A program made the position numbers and the translations under genes. From Myxococcales bacterium (GTDB lineage: Bacteria > Myxococcota_A > Polyangia > Polyangiales > Polyangiaceae): DNA of 64,000 nucleotides. The notes under the pieces were generated by a model. It did not search any database. It was not told the origin of the DNA and saw only the letters and a list, made by a program, of their open reading frames with translations. The DNA lies in contig JAEUKE010000124.1 in assembly GCA_016794345.1 (NCBI GenBank), positions 96,956 to 160,955 of the forward strand, given 5' to 3'. Shown here in pieces: positions 31,721-40,486 of the stretch (position 1 is its first letter; every line of letters begins with the position of its first letter).

Positions 31721-33298
31721 TCAGCGGCGGCGCTTCGTCGCGGCGAGCCGCTGGCGGAGGGCGTCGAGGTCCCGCGCGAGCTCCGCGCAAGACTGGATCC
31801 GCCTCGCGGGGTCCTTCTCGAGCAACTGGAGGATGAGGAACTCGAGCTCGTCGGGGATTGTCGGCTCGTGCTCGCTCGGCGGTCTCGGCGGCTCATTCAA
31901 GTGCTTCATGAGCATGGCCATCGAGTTGTCGCTGTCGAAGGGGAGCACGCCGGTGAAGAGGTGGTAGGCGATCACGCCGAGCGAGTAGAGATCGCTCAGG
32001 TGAGTCACCGAACGGAAATCGTTGATCTGCTCCGGCGCCATGTAGGCCGGAGTCCCCGCGGTGAAGCCCGCCCGGGTCAGGTTGCCCTTGGGCTCGTCGT
32101 CGGCGCTTCGTCGTTTGGCGATGCCGAAGTCCATCAGCTTGACGACTCCGTCATCCGTGACGAAGAGGTTCTCCGGCTTCAGGTCCCGGTGCACGACACC
32201 GCGCTCGTGGACGCACCCGAGCCCGCGGCACGCTTGCACCAGGTAGCCGAGGTCGCGCAGGAGCTCGCGGCCCTGCTCGATGCGCGTCGCGAGGTCCGCC
32301 CCGGACAGGAGCTCCATCGTGATGAACCGCGTCGAGCCGTGGGTCCCGATGTCGTAGAGGCGGATGACGTTGGGGTGGCTGATCTGCCGCGCGAGCGTCA
32401 GCTCCTGCTTGAAGCGCGAGAGCAGGGTCGCGTCGTCCGTCCCGCGGGAGAAGAGCTTGATCGCGATCGTCTCGTCGAGCTCGAGATCCTTCGCGCGGTA
32501 GACGGCGGCCATCCCTCCGCGACCGAGCATGTCCTCGATCTTGTAGCGGCCGGCCACGATGATCCCGCTCGGCACGTTGTAGACGTTCTGCAGGAGGGCC
32601 TCGACCCGCCCGCCCGCGGGCGGGACGGAGGCCGGCGGGGCGCTCTCGCGATCGTGCGCGTCCGCCGTGATCGACGATCGGTCGGCGAACCCCGGCCTGC
32701 CGGGCCGCTGCGGCGGGACCGGAAGCTCCGGCAGGGAAGGGAAGGTGTCCTCGGTCGCAGCGGCTTTGCCCCCGCCCGGGCGCGCCTGCGCCGAGGCCTT
32801 GCGGAACGCCTCGTCCTCCTTCACGACCTTGGCGATGTCCGCAGACGAGCCCCGGAGGCGCTGCTCCACGTCGGCGAGGTGCGCGCGCGCCTCTGCGAAG
32901 CTCGGCTTGGCGGCGACCACCTTCTTCAGCGCGTCGTGTGCGTTCTCCAACATGCCTTGCCGTTCGTAGAGCAACGCCGCTCGGTAGAAGGCGCCTAGCG
33001 CCTCCTCGTTCTCGGGAGCGCCGCCGAGGAACTTCGCCGTGAACTGGTCGAAGGTGAAGTCCACGTGGTCGAGCGAGTCGGCGATCTGGATGGCGAGCGC
33101 GCAGGCGCGCCCGTATTGCGGGTCGTCCTTGGGGATGCGGACCAGCACCGAGAGCGCCTTCGATTGCCGGCCGGCGGCGATCCAGCAGCGTACGGCGACG
33201 CCCAAGGCGCCGGCGGCCTCGTAAAGCACGGCTGCTTTCGCGTGGTCACCGGACTCCTCGGCGTTGCGGGCCGCTTCGAGCTGGGTGCGATCGCCCAT
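31721..33298 (-). CDS. Soluble Ser/Thr protein kinase with N-terminal TPR-like region
   Basis: 525 aa with no TM helix. Residues 1-150 are helical repeats (AAVLYEAAGALGVAVRCWIAAGR; YRAALLYERQGMLENAHDALKKV), about 170-235 is a Pro-rich linker, and the kinase domain is about 250-520: Gly loop GRGGMAAVY (259-267), Lys281, HRDLKPEN (370-377), DFG (390-392) and APE (421-423). All catalytic residues are present. It is the last gene of an operon after pilT (19-base gap) and the HEAT-PilT gene, so it probably phosphorylates or regulates the pilus retraction machinery. Confidence 0.92.
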   Translation of the reverse strand: MGDRTQLEAARNAEESGDHAKAAVLYEAAGALGVAVRCWIAAGRQSKALSVLVRIPKDDPQYGRACALAIQIADSLDHVDFTFDQFTAKFLGGAPENEEALGAFYRAALLYERQGMLENAHDALKKVVAAKPSFAEARAHLADVEQRLRGSSADIAKVVKEDEAFRKASAQARPGGGKAAATEDTFPSLPELPVPPQRPGRPGFADRSSITADAHDRESAPPASVPPAGGRVEALLQNVYNVPSGIIVAGRYKIEDMLGRGGMAAVYRAKDLELDETIAIKLFSRGTDDATLLSRFKQELTLARQISHPNVIRLYDIGTHGSTRFITMELLSGADLATRIEQGRELLRDLGYLVQACRGLGCVHERGVVHRDLKPENLFVTDDGVVKLMDFGIAKRRSADDEPKGNLTRAGFTAGTPAYMAPEQINDFRSVTHLSDLYSLGVIAYHLFTGVLPFDSDNSMAMLMKHLNEPPRPPSEHEPTIPDELEFLILQLLEKDPARRIQSCAELARDLDALRQRLAATKRRR

Positions 33299-33317
33299 CC
33301 GACAACCGGACGATCGC

Positions 33318-34397
33318 TCATTCGTCAGCGTGCTGCAACGCTACTCGCCTGACGTGGGCCGGATCCGTCGCGACCGCCAGGGCCTCATCGAGGTCGACCA
33401 GCCCTTGTGACACCAGCCGGCAAAGCGCCGTGTCCATGCTCTGCATGGCCGTGCCCTCGTTCTCGCGCTGCTGGATGTACCCGTCGATCTGGTGCGTCTT
33501 CCCCTCGCGGATGAGGTGCGAGAGCGCGAAGCTCGGGAGCAGCACCTCGATCGCGGCGATCATGCCGTCCCCGCCGGAGCGCTTGACCAGCTGCTGCGCG
33601 ACCACCCCGCGCAGGAGCACGGAGAGCGTGCTCCGGACCTGGTTCTCGACCTCCTCCGGACACAAATCGAGCACCCGATCGACGGCCTTGGCCGCCGAGC
33701 CCGTGTGCAGCGTCCCGAAGACGAGCACGCCCGTTTCGGCGGCCGAGAGCGCCAGCATGACGGTCTGGAGATCGCGCAGCTCCCCCACCACGACAACGTC
33801 CGGCGCTTCCCGGAGCGCGGCGCGGAGAGCGGACGCAAACGACTCGGTGTGCTGGCCGACCTCGCGCTGCGTGACGACGCAGCGGTTCGAGCTGTGGATG
33901 TGCTCGATCGGATCTTCGATCGTGATGATGTGGCGCTCGCGGGTCTGGTTGATCTCGTTGACGATCGCGGCGAGCGTGGTGCTCTTGCCCGAGCCCGTGG
34001 GCCCGCTCACGAGGACCAGCCCGTTCTCGAGCGCGGCGAGCTGGCGGACCGCGCGAGGGAGGCCGAGCTGTGCGAGCGTCGGCACCTGGCCAGGAATGAG
34101 ACGGAAGACGGCGCCGAGCCCGCGGCTCTGGTGGTATGCGTTGACGCGGAAGCGGCCGACGCCCTCGATCTCGTAGGCGAAGTCGACCTCGAGGTCGCGC
34201 TCCAGCTGCTCGCGCTGCGGTGGCGTCATGATCTCGAACAGGAAGCGACGCGCTTCGTCCGAGGAGAGCGAGCGAAAGGGCAGCGCCAACAGCTCGCCGT
34301 CGTGGCGGATCATCGGCACGTCCCCGGTGTGGAAATGCAGATCGCTGGCGCGTTGATCCGAGGCGAGCCGCAGGAAGGAGTCGATTCGAGGCGCCAT
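33318..34397 (-). CDS. pilT: Type IV pilus retraction ATPase PilT-like
   Basis: 359 aa, the standard PilT/PilU length. Walker A GPTGSGKST (132-140), Asp box HIITIEDPIE (156-165), Walker B VVVVGELRD (201-209), His box TLHTGSA (229-235), and the LIREGKTHQI segment (295-304), which matches the PilT AIREGK motif needed for retraction. It forms a hexameric cytoplasmic motor that depolymerises pili. It is 3 bases from the upstream HEAT-PilT gene. Whether it is PilT proper or a PilU-like accessory ATPase is not decidable here, since several paralogues are common in myxobacteria. Confidence 0.93.
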   Translation of the reverse strand: MAPRIDSFLRLASDQRASDLHFHTGDVPMIRHDGELLALPFRSLSSDEARRFLFEIMTPPQREQLERDLEVDFAYEIEGVGRFRVNAYHQSRGLGAVFRLIPGQVPTLAQLGLPRAVRQLAALENGLVLVSGPTGSGKSTTLAAIVNEINQTRERHIITIEDPIEHIHSSNRCVVTQREVGQHTESFASALRAALREAPDVVVVGELRDLQTVMLALSAAETGVLVFGTLHTGSAAKAVDRVLDLCPEEVENQVRSTLSVLLRGVVAQQLVKRSGGDGMIAAIEVLLPSFALSHLIREGKTHQIDGYIQQRENEGTAMQSMDTALCRLVSQGLVDLDEALAVATDPAHVRRVALQHADE

Positions 34398-34400
34398 GGT

Positions 34401-37184
34401 TCAGCCGACCCCCGGTGACTTCGTCGAGGGAGCCGCGCCTTCGGGCGGAGCCAGGCCGAGCGCGGACTCGAAGGCCCGTTTGTCGACCGCCTTCGCGTAG
34501 GCCTCGTCGACCTCGACGAGGCCGGCCTTGGCCAGGCGGATGAGATCGACGTCCATCAGGCGCATGCCGCCCTCTCGCGAGGTCGCCATGATCGTGGGGA
34601 TCTGGAAGGCCTTTCCTTTGCGGATGAGCGCGGAGATGGCCTCGTTTGCGATCATGATCTCGACCGCCGGTCGCCGCTTCCCCTCCGGGGTTCGGAGCAG
34701 GTACTGGCAGGTGACCGCGCGCAGCGACTCGGCGAGCATGCCTCGGATCTGACCCTGCTGTCGTGGCGGGAACGTGTTGATCAGCCGGTCGATCGTCGCA
34801 TCGGCGGAGGTCGTGTGTACGGTGCCGAGCACGAGGTGGCCGGTCTCGGCCGCGCTCACCGCGAAGGCGATCGTGTCGAGGTCGCGCAGCTCGCCCACGA
34901 GGATGACGTCCGGGTCCTGGCGCAACGCCGAGCGCAGAGCCGACGCGAACGAGCGCGTGTGAGGTCCGAGCTCGCGCTGGTTGATGAGGCTCTTCTGCCG
35001 CTTGTGCACGACCTCGATCGGATCCTCGATCGTGACGACGTGTCGCGAGCTCGTCCTGTTGATGTGATCGATGAGCGCGGCGAGCGTGGTGGACTTTCCG
35101 GCGCCGGTCGGGCCACCGACCAGGACCAGGCCGCTCGTCAGCTCCGCGAACTTGGCTACCTCCTCCGGCACGCCGAGCTCGGAGAACGAGAGCGCGCGGC
35201 TCTTCACGGCGCGGAGCACCGCTGAGAGCCCCCGGAGCTGGTCGAAGACGTTGGCGCGGAAGCGCTGGTGATCTCCCGGTAGCTCGTAGGAGAAGTCGAC
35301 CTCCTGGCGCTCCGAGAGCGCCTTCCGTTGCCGCTCGTTGAGGTGGGGCTCGAGCATCGCGCGGATCGCGGCGGCGTCGAGCGGCTCCGTGGTCAGGCTC
35401 TCGACCCGGCCCAGCCGCTTGATGGACGGCGGTCGACCCGCGAACAGGAAGAGATCGTCGGCCTTGTGGGCGAGCGCGAGGCGGAGCAGGCTCTCGAGCG
35501 CGCGTGGGTCGGTCGGCGCGGTAGCGGGCTCGGCGCTCTGCAGATCGAAGCGCCCGAGGAGCCGGGCCGCCGCGGCTCGGACGGCCGGCGAGGCGTCGGT
35601 CTCGCAGCCCTTGACCCAGAGCGCGTGTGTGCCGTCGTCGTACTCCGCGAGGAAATGAATGGCCGCAGCGCGCACGTCCGCCACCTCGTCCTGGACGAGC
35701 TCGGCGACGTCGGGGAGCGCTTCGGTGGCCTGCAGCGTGCTCAGCGCCTCGATGGTCACGATCCGGAGCTCCGGTCGGGACCGCAGGAGATCCACCAGGT
35801 AAGCGAGCGCGCGGCGGTCGCCCATCTTGCCGATGGCCTGCACGGCCAGCTCGGCCACGAGCCAGTCCTCGTCTTGTTGCGCCGTGCGGACGAGCGCGCC
35901 CAGGGCGCGGGGGTCCGCGATGCGGATGAGCGCGGAGACGGCGAATCGCCGGACCACCGACGACGAGTCCGCCAGGTAGTCCTTCACCAGGTGTTTGGTG
36001 ATGCTCGAGGCGTTCATCTCGACCAGGGCGTCCAGCACGCGCTCGCGCACCCACCAGTCTTCGTCGCGCAGGGACTGGAGCAGGCGAGGGGCGAGCGAGC
36101 CCTCTTGATCGCCGACCTGCGTCGCGATCTCGGCGGCCAGCCGGCGCACGTTCACGTCCCGGCTGCGGAGCAGCCACACGATGGCCCGCGCCGCGTCGAT
36201 GCGCTTCGAGCGAGACAGCTCCGTCAGCGCGTGCGCTGCGCGCGATCGGATGGCGACGTCTCGGTGAGACAGGGCCTCGATCAGGATGGGGAGGAACGCA
36301 TCCGCCGCCGAGCCCTCGATCGCCTCGAGGATCGCGAGGCGAATCGCCTTCGGGCCTTCGCGGAACTTGTCGCGAAGGAAGGCAGCGGCCTGAGGCCCGG
36401 GGCGCCTCGCGGCCTGGGCCAGGAACGCGCGCGTCACCTCGAGCCCGCGGCCCTCGATGTGAGGCTCGCAGAGCGTCCAGAAGTCTTCGGCGTCCAACGT
36501 CCCGAGCGCCGTGATGGCTTGCGCCACCACGAGGTCGTCCGTGTCCTGTAGGCCCAAGGCGGCCGTCTGCGTGACCGGCCCGATATCGCGGAAGCGCGAC
36601 TTGTCGGAGAGATAACGGAGCGCGTGGATCTTCTCGCGCGGGCGCCCGACCCGAAGGGTCGCGACCACGAGCGGCAGCCCGTGTTGACCCGCGCGTCCGA
36701 GCAGCGCGTTCATCGCGTCCACCCGGCCCGGAAACGACGGATCGAGCGATCGTTTCGTGAGGACCTCGAGCGCCGTTCGCCCGCCGATGTGCTTGAGCAC
36801 CTCGGCCGCGGCCGCCCGGAGCTGTGCGTCGGGGGAGGCGAGCAGGTCACAGACCTCGTTGTGCGCGCTCACGTCGTTCACCGTCGGAAGCAGCTCGACG
36901 AGGAGCTCACGCAGCGCAGGGTCGGCCTGCTTCAGCCCGCGCACGAGGGGCGTGAAGAGCTCTGGGCCGGCAGACGCGCGAACGATGGCGGCGAACGCCG
37001 CCGCACGGTGGCGGTGCTCACGCGGCGAACGGGCGGCCAGCTCGAGCACGATGGGGAGGAGCTTGGCGACCTCGGCGGGCGGGCAAGCTCCGGCTCGGGT
37101 TGCGAACGCGTCGGCGTCGGCTTCGGAAGCAAACGACGCGGCGCGAAACGCCTTCACCAAGTCGGATCGCTGGAACACGAGCAT
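34401..37184 (-). CDS. HEAT-repeat/PilT fusion ATPase
   Basis: 927 aa from the ATG at 37184; an in-frame ATG at 37226 adds a Cys/His-rich stretch and is less likely. Residues 1-550 are HEAT/ARM-type repeats of about 35 residues (for example PQLRAAAAEVLKHIGG-like, VNVRRLAAEIATQVGD, WWVRERVLDALVEM, VVRRFAVSALIRIAD, WLVAELAVQAIGKMGD). Residues 560-905 are a complete PilT-type ATPase: Walker A GPTGAGKST (691-699), Asp box VVTIEDPIE, Walker B ILVGELRD (761-768), His box TVHTTSA, and LIRKGKAFQI (853-862). No essential residue is missing. The HEAT array replaces nothing in the normal N-domain, so it is an added protein-binding arm. It is the first gene of the operon. Confidence 0.9.
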   Translation of the reverse strand: MLVFQRSDLVKAFRAASFASEADADAFATRAGACPPAEVAKLLPIVLELAARSPREHRHRAAAFAAIVRASAGPELFTPLVRGLKQADPALRELLVELLPTVNDVSAHNEVCDLLASPDAQLRAAAAEVLKHIGGRTALEVLTKRSLDPSFPGRVDAMNALLGRAGQHGLPLVVATLRVGRPREKIHALRYLSDKSRFRDIGPVTQTAALGLQDTDDLVVAQAITALGTLDAEDFWTLCEPHIEGRGLEVTRAFLAQAARRPGPQAAAFLRDKFREGPKAIRLAILEAIEGSAADAFLPILIEALSHRDVAIRSRAAHALTELSRSKRIDAARAIVWLLRSRDVNVRRLAAEIATQVGDQEGSLAPRLLQSLRDEDWWVRERVLDALVEMNASSITKHLVKDYLADSSSVVRRFAVSALIRIADPRALGALVRTAQQDEDWLVAELAVQAIGKMGDRRALAYLVDLLRSRPELRIVTIEALSTLQATEALPDVAELVQDEVADVRAAAIHFLAEYDDGTHALWVKGCETDASPAVRAAAARLLGRFDLQSAEPATAPTDPRALESLLRLALAHKADDLFLFAGRPPSIKRLGRVESLTTEPLDAAAIRAMLEPHLNERQRKALSERQEVDFSYELPGDHQRFRANVFDQLRGLSAVLRAVKSRALSFSELGVPEEVAKFAELTSGLVLVGGPTGAGKSTTLAALIDHINRTSSRHVVTIEDPIEVVHKRQKSLINQRELGPHTRSFASALRSALRQDPDVILVGELRDLDTIAFAVSAAETGHLVLGTVHTTSADATIDRLINTFPPRQQGQIRGMLAESLRAVTCQYLLRTPEGKRRPAVEIMIANEAISALIRKGKAFQIPTIMATSREGGMRLMDVDLIRLAKAGLVEVDEAYAKAVDKRAFESALGLAPPEGAAPSTKSPGVG

Positions 37185-37312
37185 CAGTCGACCCGTGTGT
37201 GGAGCAGAGCAGGCTGTGCGGTGCACGCATACACGACACGCGACACGATCCTGCGCGGGATGGAAGCAACGGCGCGCGTCACCGTAGGCATGACAGGACC
37301 GTGAGGCTCACC

Positions 37313-37957
37313 ATGACGATCAAACACGCTTTCTTGCTCCCTGTTCTGTCATTCTCCCTGTTAACCGTGTCCTCGGTCGCACGAGCCCAAGAGGCTAGCG
37401 CCGAGGACGCAGACGACCAACCAAAAGCTGGGGCTCCGGAGGAGGAGCCCGCGAAGGTGAAGAAGAAACCCAAAGCGGAGGCGGACGCCGACGATTCAGC
37501 CACGGAGGACAAAGACGAGCCGCGGTTTCGCGGCGGCATCTCCGGCGGGGGCGGCGCTCTCATCTGGAACGGGAACGCGGCCGGTCTCGGTGGCATCGAC
37601 GGGCGCGTCGGAGTCCAGATCATGGATCTGCTCGGCGTCTACGCCCAGCCCCACATCGCGCTCGGGTACGGCAGCGGCGCCTTCGCCGGGAGCCTGGGCG
37701 GGACGGTGGTGGTGGACTTCACCTTCATCGACAGGATCTTCGTGGGCGTGGGCGGCGGCGGCGGGCTCGTGCAGTTCGGTGGGACAGAGGCCGCCGGGAT
37801 GCTCCACGTCCGCGCCGGTGGCTACCCGGCCCTCGGCTTCGGCGACGACGGCATCCGGCGCAAGGGTCTCATGATCGGCGCGGACGTCATCGTGCACTTC
37901 GCCTCGGGCCAGGTGCTGCCGTCTCCGATGGTGAGCATCGGCTACGAAGCCTTCTGA
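37313..37957 (+). CDS. Envelope protein with charged linker and barrel-like domain
   Basis: 214 aa from the ATG at 37313. The signal peptide MTIKHAFLLPVLSFSLL ends at ARA-QE. Residues 25-70 are a Lys/Glu/Asp-rich linker, and 75-214 are Gly-rich strands (GGISGGGGALIWNGNAAGLGG, VYAQPHIALGYGSG, FIDRIFVGVGGGGGLVQF) with a final SIGYEAF, where the terminal aromatic fits an outer-membrane barrel strand. A possible weak ribosome site GTGAGG lies 8 bases upstream. It is divergent from the HEAT-PilT operon; no specific family. Confidence 0.62.
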   Translation: MTIKHAFLLPVLSFSLLTVSSVARAQEASAEDADDQPKAGAPEEEPAKVKKKPKAEADADDSATEDKDEPRFRGGISGGGGALIWNGNAAGLGGIDGRVGVQIMDLLGVYAQPHIALGYGSGAFAGSLGGTVVVDFTFIDRIFVGVGGGGGLVQFGGTEAAGMLHVRAGGYPALGFGDDGIRRKGLMIGADVIVHFASGQVLPSPMVSIGYEAF

Positions 37958-37973
37958 GCGGGGCAAGGGGGGG

Positions 37974-38081
37974 CTCAGCCCCAGGCGTCGAGCACGGCGT
38001 CGGCTGCGTCGATGCCGCTCGGGCCGCCGACGAGAGGCGTGCGCGTGTTCTCGCGGAACACGGAGATTGGGCCCCACGTGG
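37974..38081 (-). pseudogene. Remnant of a lost gene (C-terminal 35 codons)
   Basis: On the minus strand a frame of 35 codons ends at TGA (37974-37976). It reads as natural protein (GPISVFRENTRTPLVGG, then PSGIDAADAVLDAWG), and 32 of its 35 third positions are G or C. No start codon is available before the frame runs antisense into the lipoprotein gene at 38116. The simplest reading is the 3' end of a deleted gene. The family is not recognised. Confidence 0.35.
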
Positions 38082-38115
38082 CTGCGCCGGGGACGACCGA
38101 TGTTCTACTCGAGGC

Positions 38116-39489
38116 ATGCGAACGGCTTGGCTCGGCGTGCTGGCGATCGTCGCGATCGTCGCTTCGGGTGCTTGCGGAGACGACGAGGATGGCGGCGGTG
38201 GGAGCGCTTCGTGCTCACCCCAGGAAGGGACTGGCTGCGTGGCGGGCCAGGTCTGCGAAGAAGTGGAGGGCGGTGAGCCAGCCTGTTTCGCGCCGGTCGT
38301 CGTCGAGGGGCGTGTCTTCGACCTCGGCTCGGACGCGGGGATCGCGGGCGCCCGTGTCGTCGCGCGGGACGAGAACCAGAGCTCGATCTCCCCCGTGGCG
38401 AAGACGGACGCGAGCGGCGCTTACCGGCTCCAGGTTCCTGCCAAGCGCGACGCCGCCGGCAATCCCATCTCGCGCGCGTTCACGCTGCGCGCCGACGCGC
38501 AGGGCTATCAAGGTTTCCCGAAGCCGCCGCGCGTCGCGCTCCCGCTCGACGTGAAGGACGCCGCAGGACCGACCGAGAAGATCCTCAAGACCCCGACGAC
38601 GGACGTCGGTCTGGTCGCGCTCGCGAGCACGAGCGGGCTCGGCACCATCTCGGGAACGGTGGAAGCCGACCTGCCGGGCGGGACGCTCGTCGTGGCGGGC
38701 GGTGCTACGGGCGTCGCCGACAACGACGGCACGTTTACGGTGTTCAACGTGCCCGCCGGCGCCCAGCAGGTCGCTGGCTACAAGCAGGGGCTCAACCTGA
38801 CGCCGGCGACGGCCACGGTGACAGCGGGACAGGAGGCGCTGGGTGTCGTGCTCGCGAAGTCGGGCGACGCCGTGGCTTCGGTCTCCGGAAACGTGCAGAT
38901 CGTCAACGCCAACGGGGCCGCCTCGACCAGCGTCATCCTCGTCCTGGAAGACACCTTCGAGCCCACCCTGGCTCGAGGCGAGGCGCCGCCAGGGCTGCGG
39001 GCAGGGAACGTGAGCGGCGGGTTCAGCATCTCGGGCGTGCCAGACGGGCGGTACGTGGTGCTCGCCGCGTTCGAGAATGACAAGCTCGTCCGTGATCCCG
39101 ATACCTCGATCGGCGGCACCGAGATTCAACAGGTGACTGTCATGGGCCAGAACGTCGCGATCGCAGAGGGCTTCAAGGTCACCGGGGCGCTCGCGGTCGT
39201 GTCGCCGGGGGCGGAAGGTATCGAGGCTGTCAGCGGGACCCCGACGTTCCGCTGGGAGGATGACTCGAGCGAGGACGAGTACCGCGTGCAGGTGTTCGAC
39301 GCGCTCGGCAACCAGGTCTGGGAGACCACCGGCAACTTCGATCCAGGAGGCAGCGCGCCGGCCGAGACGACGTACGGGGGGCCCGCGCTCTCCCCCGGGA
39401 TGATTTACCAGTTCCGCGCGACCAGCATCAAAGGCGGCACGCCGATCTCCTCCACCGAGGATCTGCTCGGCGTGTTCATCGCCCAATGA
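38116..39489 (+). CDS. Lipoprotein with carboxypeptidase-regulatory-like beta domains
   Basis: 457 aa. Signal peptide MRTAWLGVLAIVAIVASGAC with lipobox SGAC, then an Asp/Gly linker and a small Cys pair region. Three or so CarboxypepD-reg-like beta-sandwich units follow (VEGRVFDLGSDAGIAGARVVARDENQ with TDASGAYRLQVP; GTISGTVEADLPGG with NDGTFTVFNVPAG; ASVSGNVQIVNANG with GGFSISGVPDGRYVVLAAF). The C-terminus looks like an Fn3/Ig domain (PTFRWEDDSSEDEYRVQVFD). It is an extracellular structural or binding role. First gene of a three-lipoprotein operon. Confidence 0.78.
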   Translation: MRTAWLGVLAIVAIVASGACGDDEDGGGGSASCSPQEGTGCVAGQVCEEVEGGEPACFAPVVVEGRVFDLGSDAGIAGARVVARDENQSSISPVAKTDASGAYRLQVPAKRDAAGNPISRAFTLRADAQGYQGFPKPPRVALPLDVKDAAGPTEKILKTPTTDVGLVALASTSGLGTISGTVEADLPGGTLVVAGGATGVADNDGTFTVFNVPAGAQQVAGYKQGLNLTPATATVTAGQEALGVVLAKSGDAVASVSGNVQIVNANGAASTSVILVLEDTFEPTLARGEAPPGLRAGNVSGGFSISGVPDGRYVVLAAFENDKLVRDPDTSIGGTEIQQVTVMGQNVAIAEGFKVTGALAVVSPGAEGIEAVSGTPTFRWEDDSSEDEYRVQVFDALGNQVWETTGNFDPGGSAPAETTYGGPALSPGMIYQFRATSIKGGTPISSTEDLLGVFIAQ

Positions 39490-39499
39490 GGAGGAAAAC

Positions 39500-40486
39500 A
39501 TGAAGAGGCACACGTACGTTCTCTTTTTCGCGCTCGGCGGGCTGGCCACGGCGTTTGCGTGCTCGGACGATGCCACCGGGACCGATGGCCAGGGCGCGAG
39601 CTCGGCCACGACGACCGGCGCTGGTGGGAACCCCTCCGGCTCCACTGGGTCGTTCAGCGGCACCGGCGGAATGGGCGGCAGCGGAACGACCACCGGAACC
39701 GGCACCTCGACGGGCAGCGGACCGCCACCTCCTCCAACAGAGATCGCCGAGTGCCAAGGTATGGTCTACGAGTGCGGTGATCTCGTCGACAACGACATGG
39801 ACGGCCTGCTCGACTACCAGGATCCGGACTGTCTGGGCCCTTGCGACAACACCGAGGACAGCTTCTATGGTGGGATTCCGGGCCAACCTGGACCTCCCTG
39901 CAAGGTCGAGTGTTATTGGGACAACGACAGCGGGCCCGGGAACGACGACTGCTACTGGGATCACGGCTGCGACACACACGAGGTGCCACCCGACTATTAC
40001 CCGGAGCCGTCGCTCGGGGACGCTTGTGAGTTCACCGATCTCAGCTTCGAGCCGTTCAACGGGCAGACCTGCTCGGATCTCCTGGCCGACCAGAGCCAGA
40101 CTTGCCTCGACGTCTGCTTGCCGCTCACGCCGAACGGCTGCGACTGCTTCGGCTGCTGCGAGCTGCCCGCGGGGAGCGGCCAGTTCGTGTGGAGCGGCTC
40201 GGAGGGGCTGGACGGCAACACCGTCTGCACCCTGGCGGACATCAACGACCCGACCAAGTGTCACCCGTGTGATCCGGTCCCCAGCTGCTTCAACGACTGT
40301 GGCGAGTGCGAGCTCTGCGTCGGCAAGCCGACGCTCGGCCCGGAGTGCCTCGGGGAAGGGGGCGGCGGCGGCGGCCCGGTGCCCGAGTGTGGGCCGGGCA
40401 TCACGGCGTGTGGGACGGCGGATCTCCCTCCTTGCCCGAGCGGCTACTACTGCATCACCGGCTGCTGCATCGCGGAGCCCCAATGA
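39500..40486 (+). CDS. Cys-rich lipoprotein with Gly/Ser/Thr linker
   Basis: 328 aa. Signal peptide MKRHTYVLFFALGGLATAFAC, then an 60-residue Gly/Ser/Thr/Pro linker. The mature part is Cys- and Asp-rich: VDNDMDGLLDYQDPDC resembles a calcium-binding thrombospondin type 3-like loop, followed by many paired Cys (CDCFGCC, CNDCGECELC, ITGCC). Probably a disulphide-stabilised, calcium-binding surface protein. The start follows GAGGAAAAC closely. Its stop overlaps the next start (ATGA). Confidence 0.75.
   Translation: MKRHTYVLFFALGGLATAFACSDDATGTDGQGASSATTTGAGGNPSGSTGSFSGTGGMGGSGTTTGTGTSTGSGPPPPPTEIAECQGMVYECGDLVDNDMDGLLDYQDPDCLGPCDNTEDSFYGGIPGQPGPPCKVECYWDNDSGPGNDDCYWDHGCDTHEVPPDYYPEPSLGDACEFTDLSFEPFNGQTCSDLLADQSQTCLDVCLPLTPNGCDCFGCCELPAGSGQFVWSGSEGLDGNTVCTLADINDPTKCHPCDPVPSCFNDCGECELCVGKPTLGPECLGEGGGGGGPVPECGPGITACGTADLPPCPSGYYCITGCCIAEPQ

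Noticed and set aside
33385..36177. A 930-codon minus-strand frame over the PilT and HEAT-PilT genes
   Set aside because: It is a frame-shifted shadow of the two ATPase genes, with composition dominated by Arg, Ala and Pro.
38012..38554. A 180-codon plus-strand frame over the start of the lipoprotein gene
   Set aside because: Its second half is a Ser/Arg-rich shadow of the lipoprotein gene, which has a clear signal peptide and domains in another frame.
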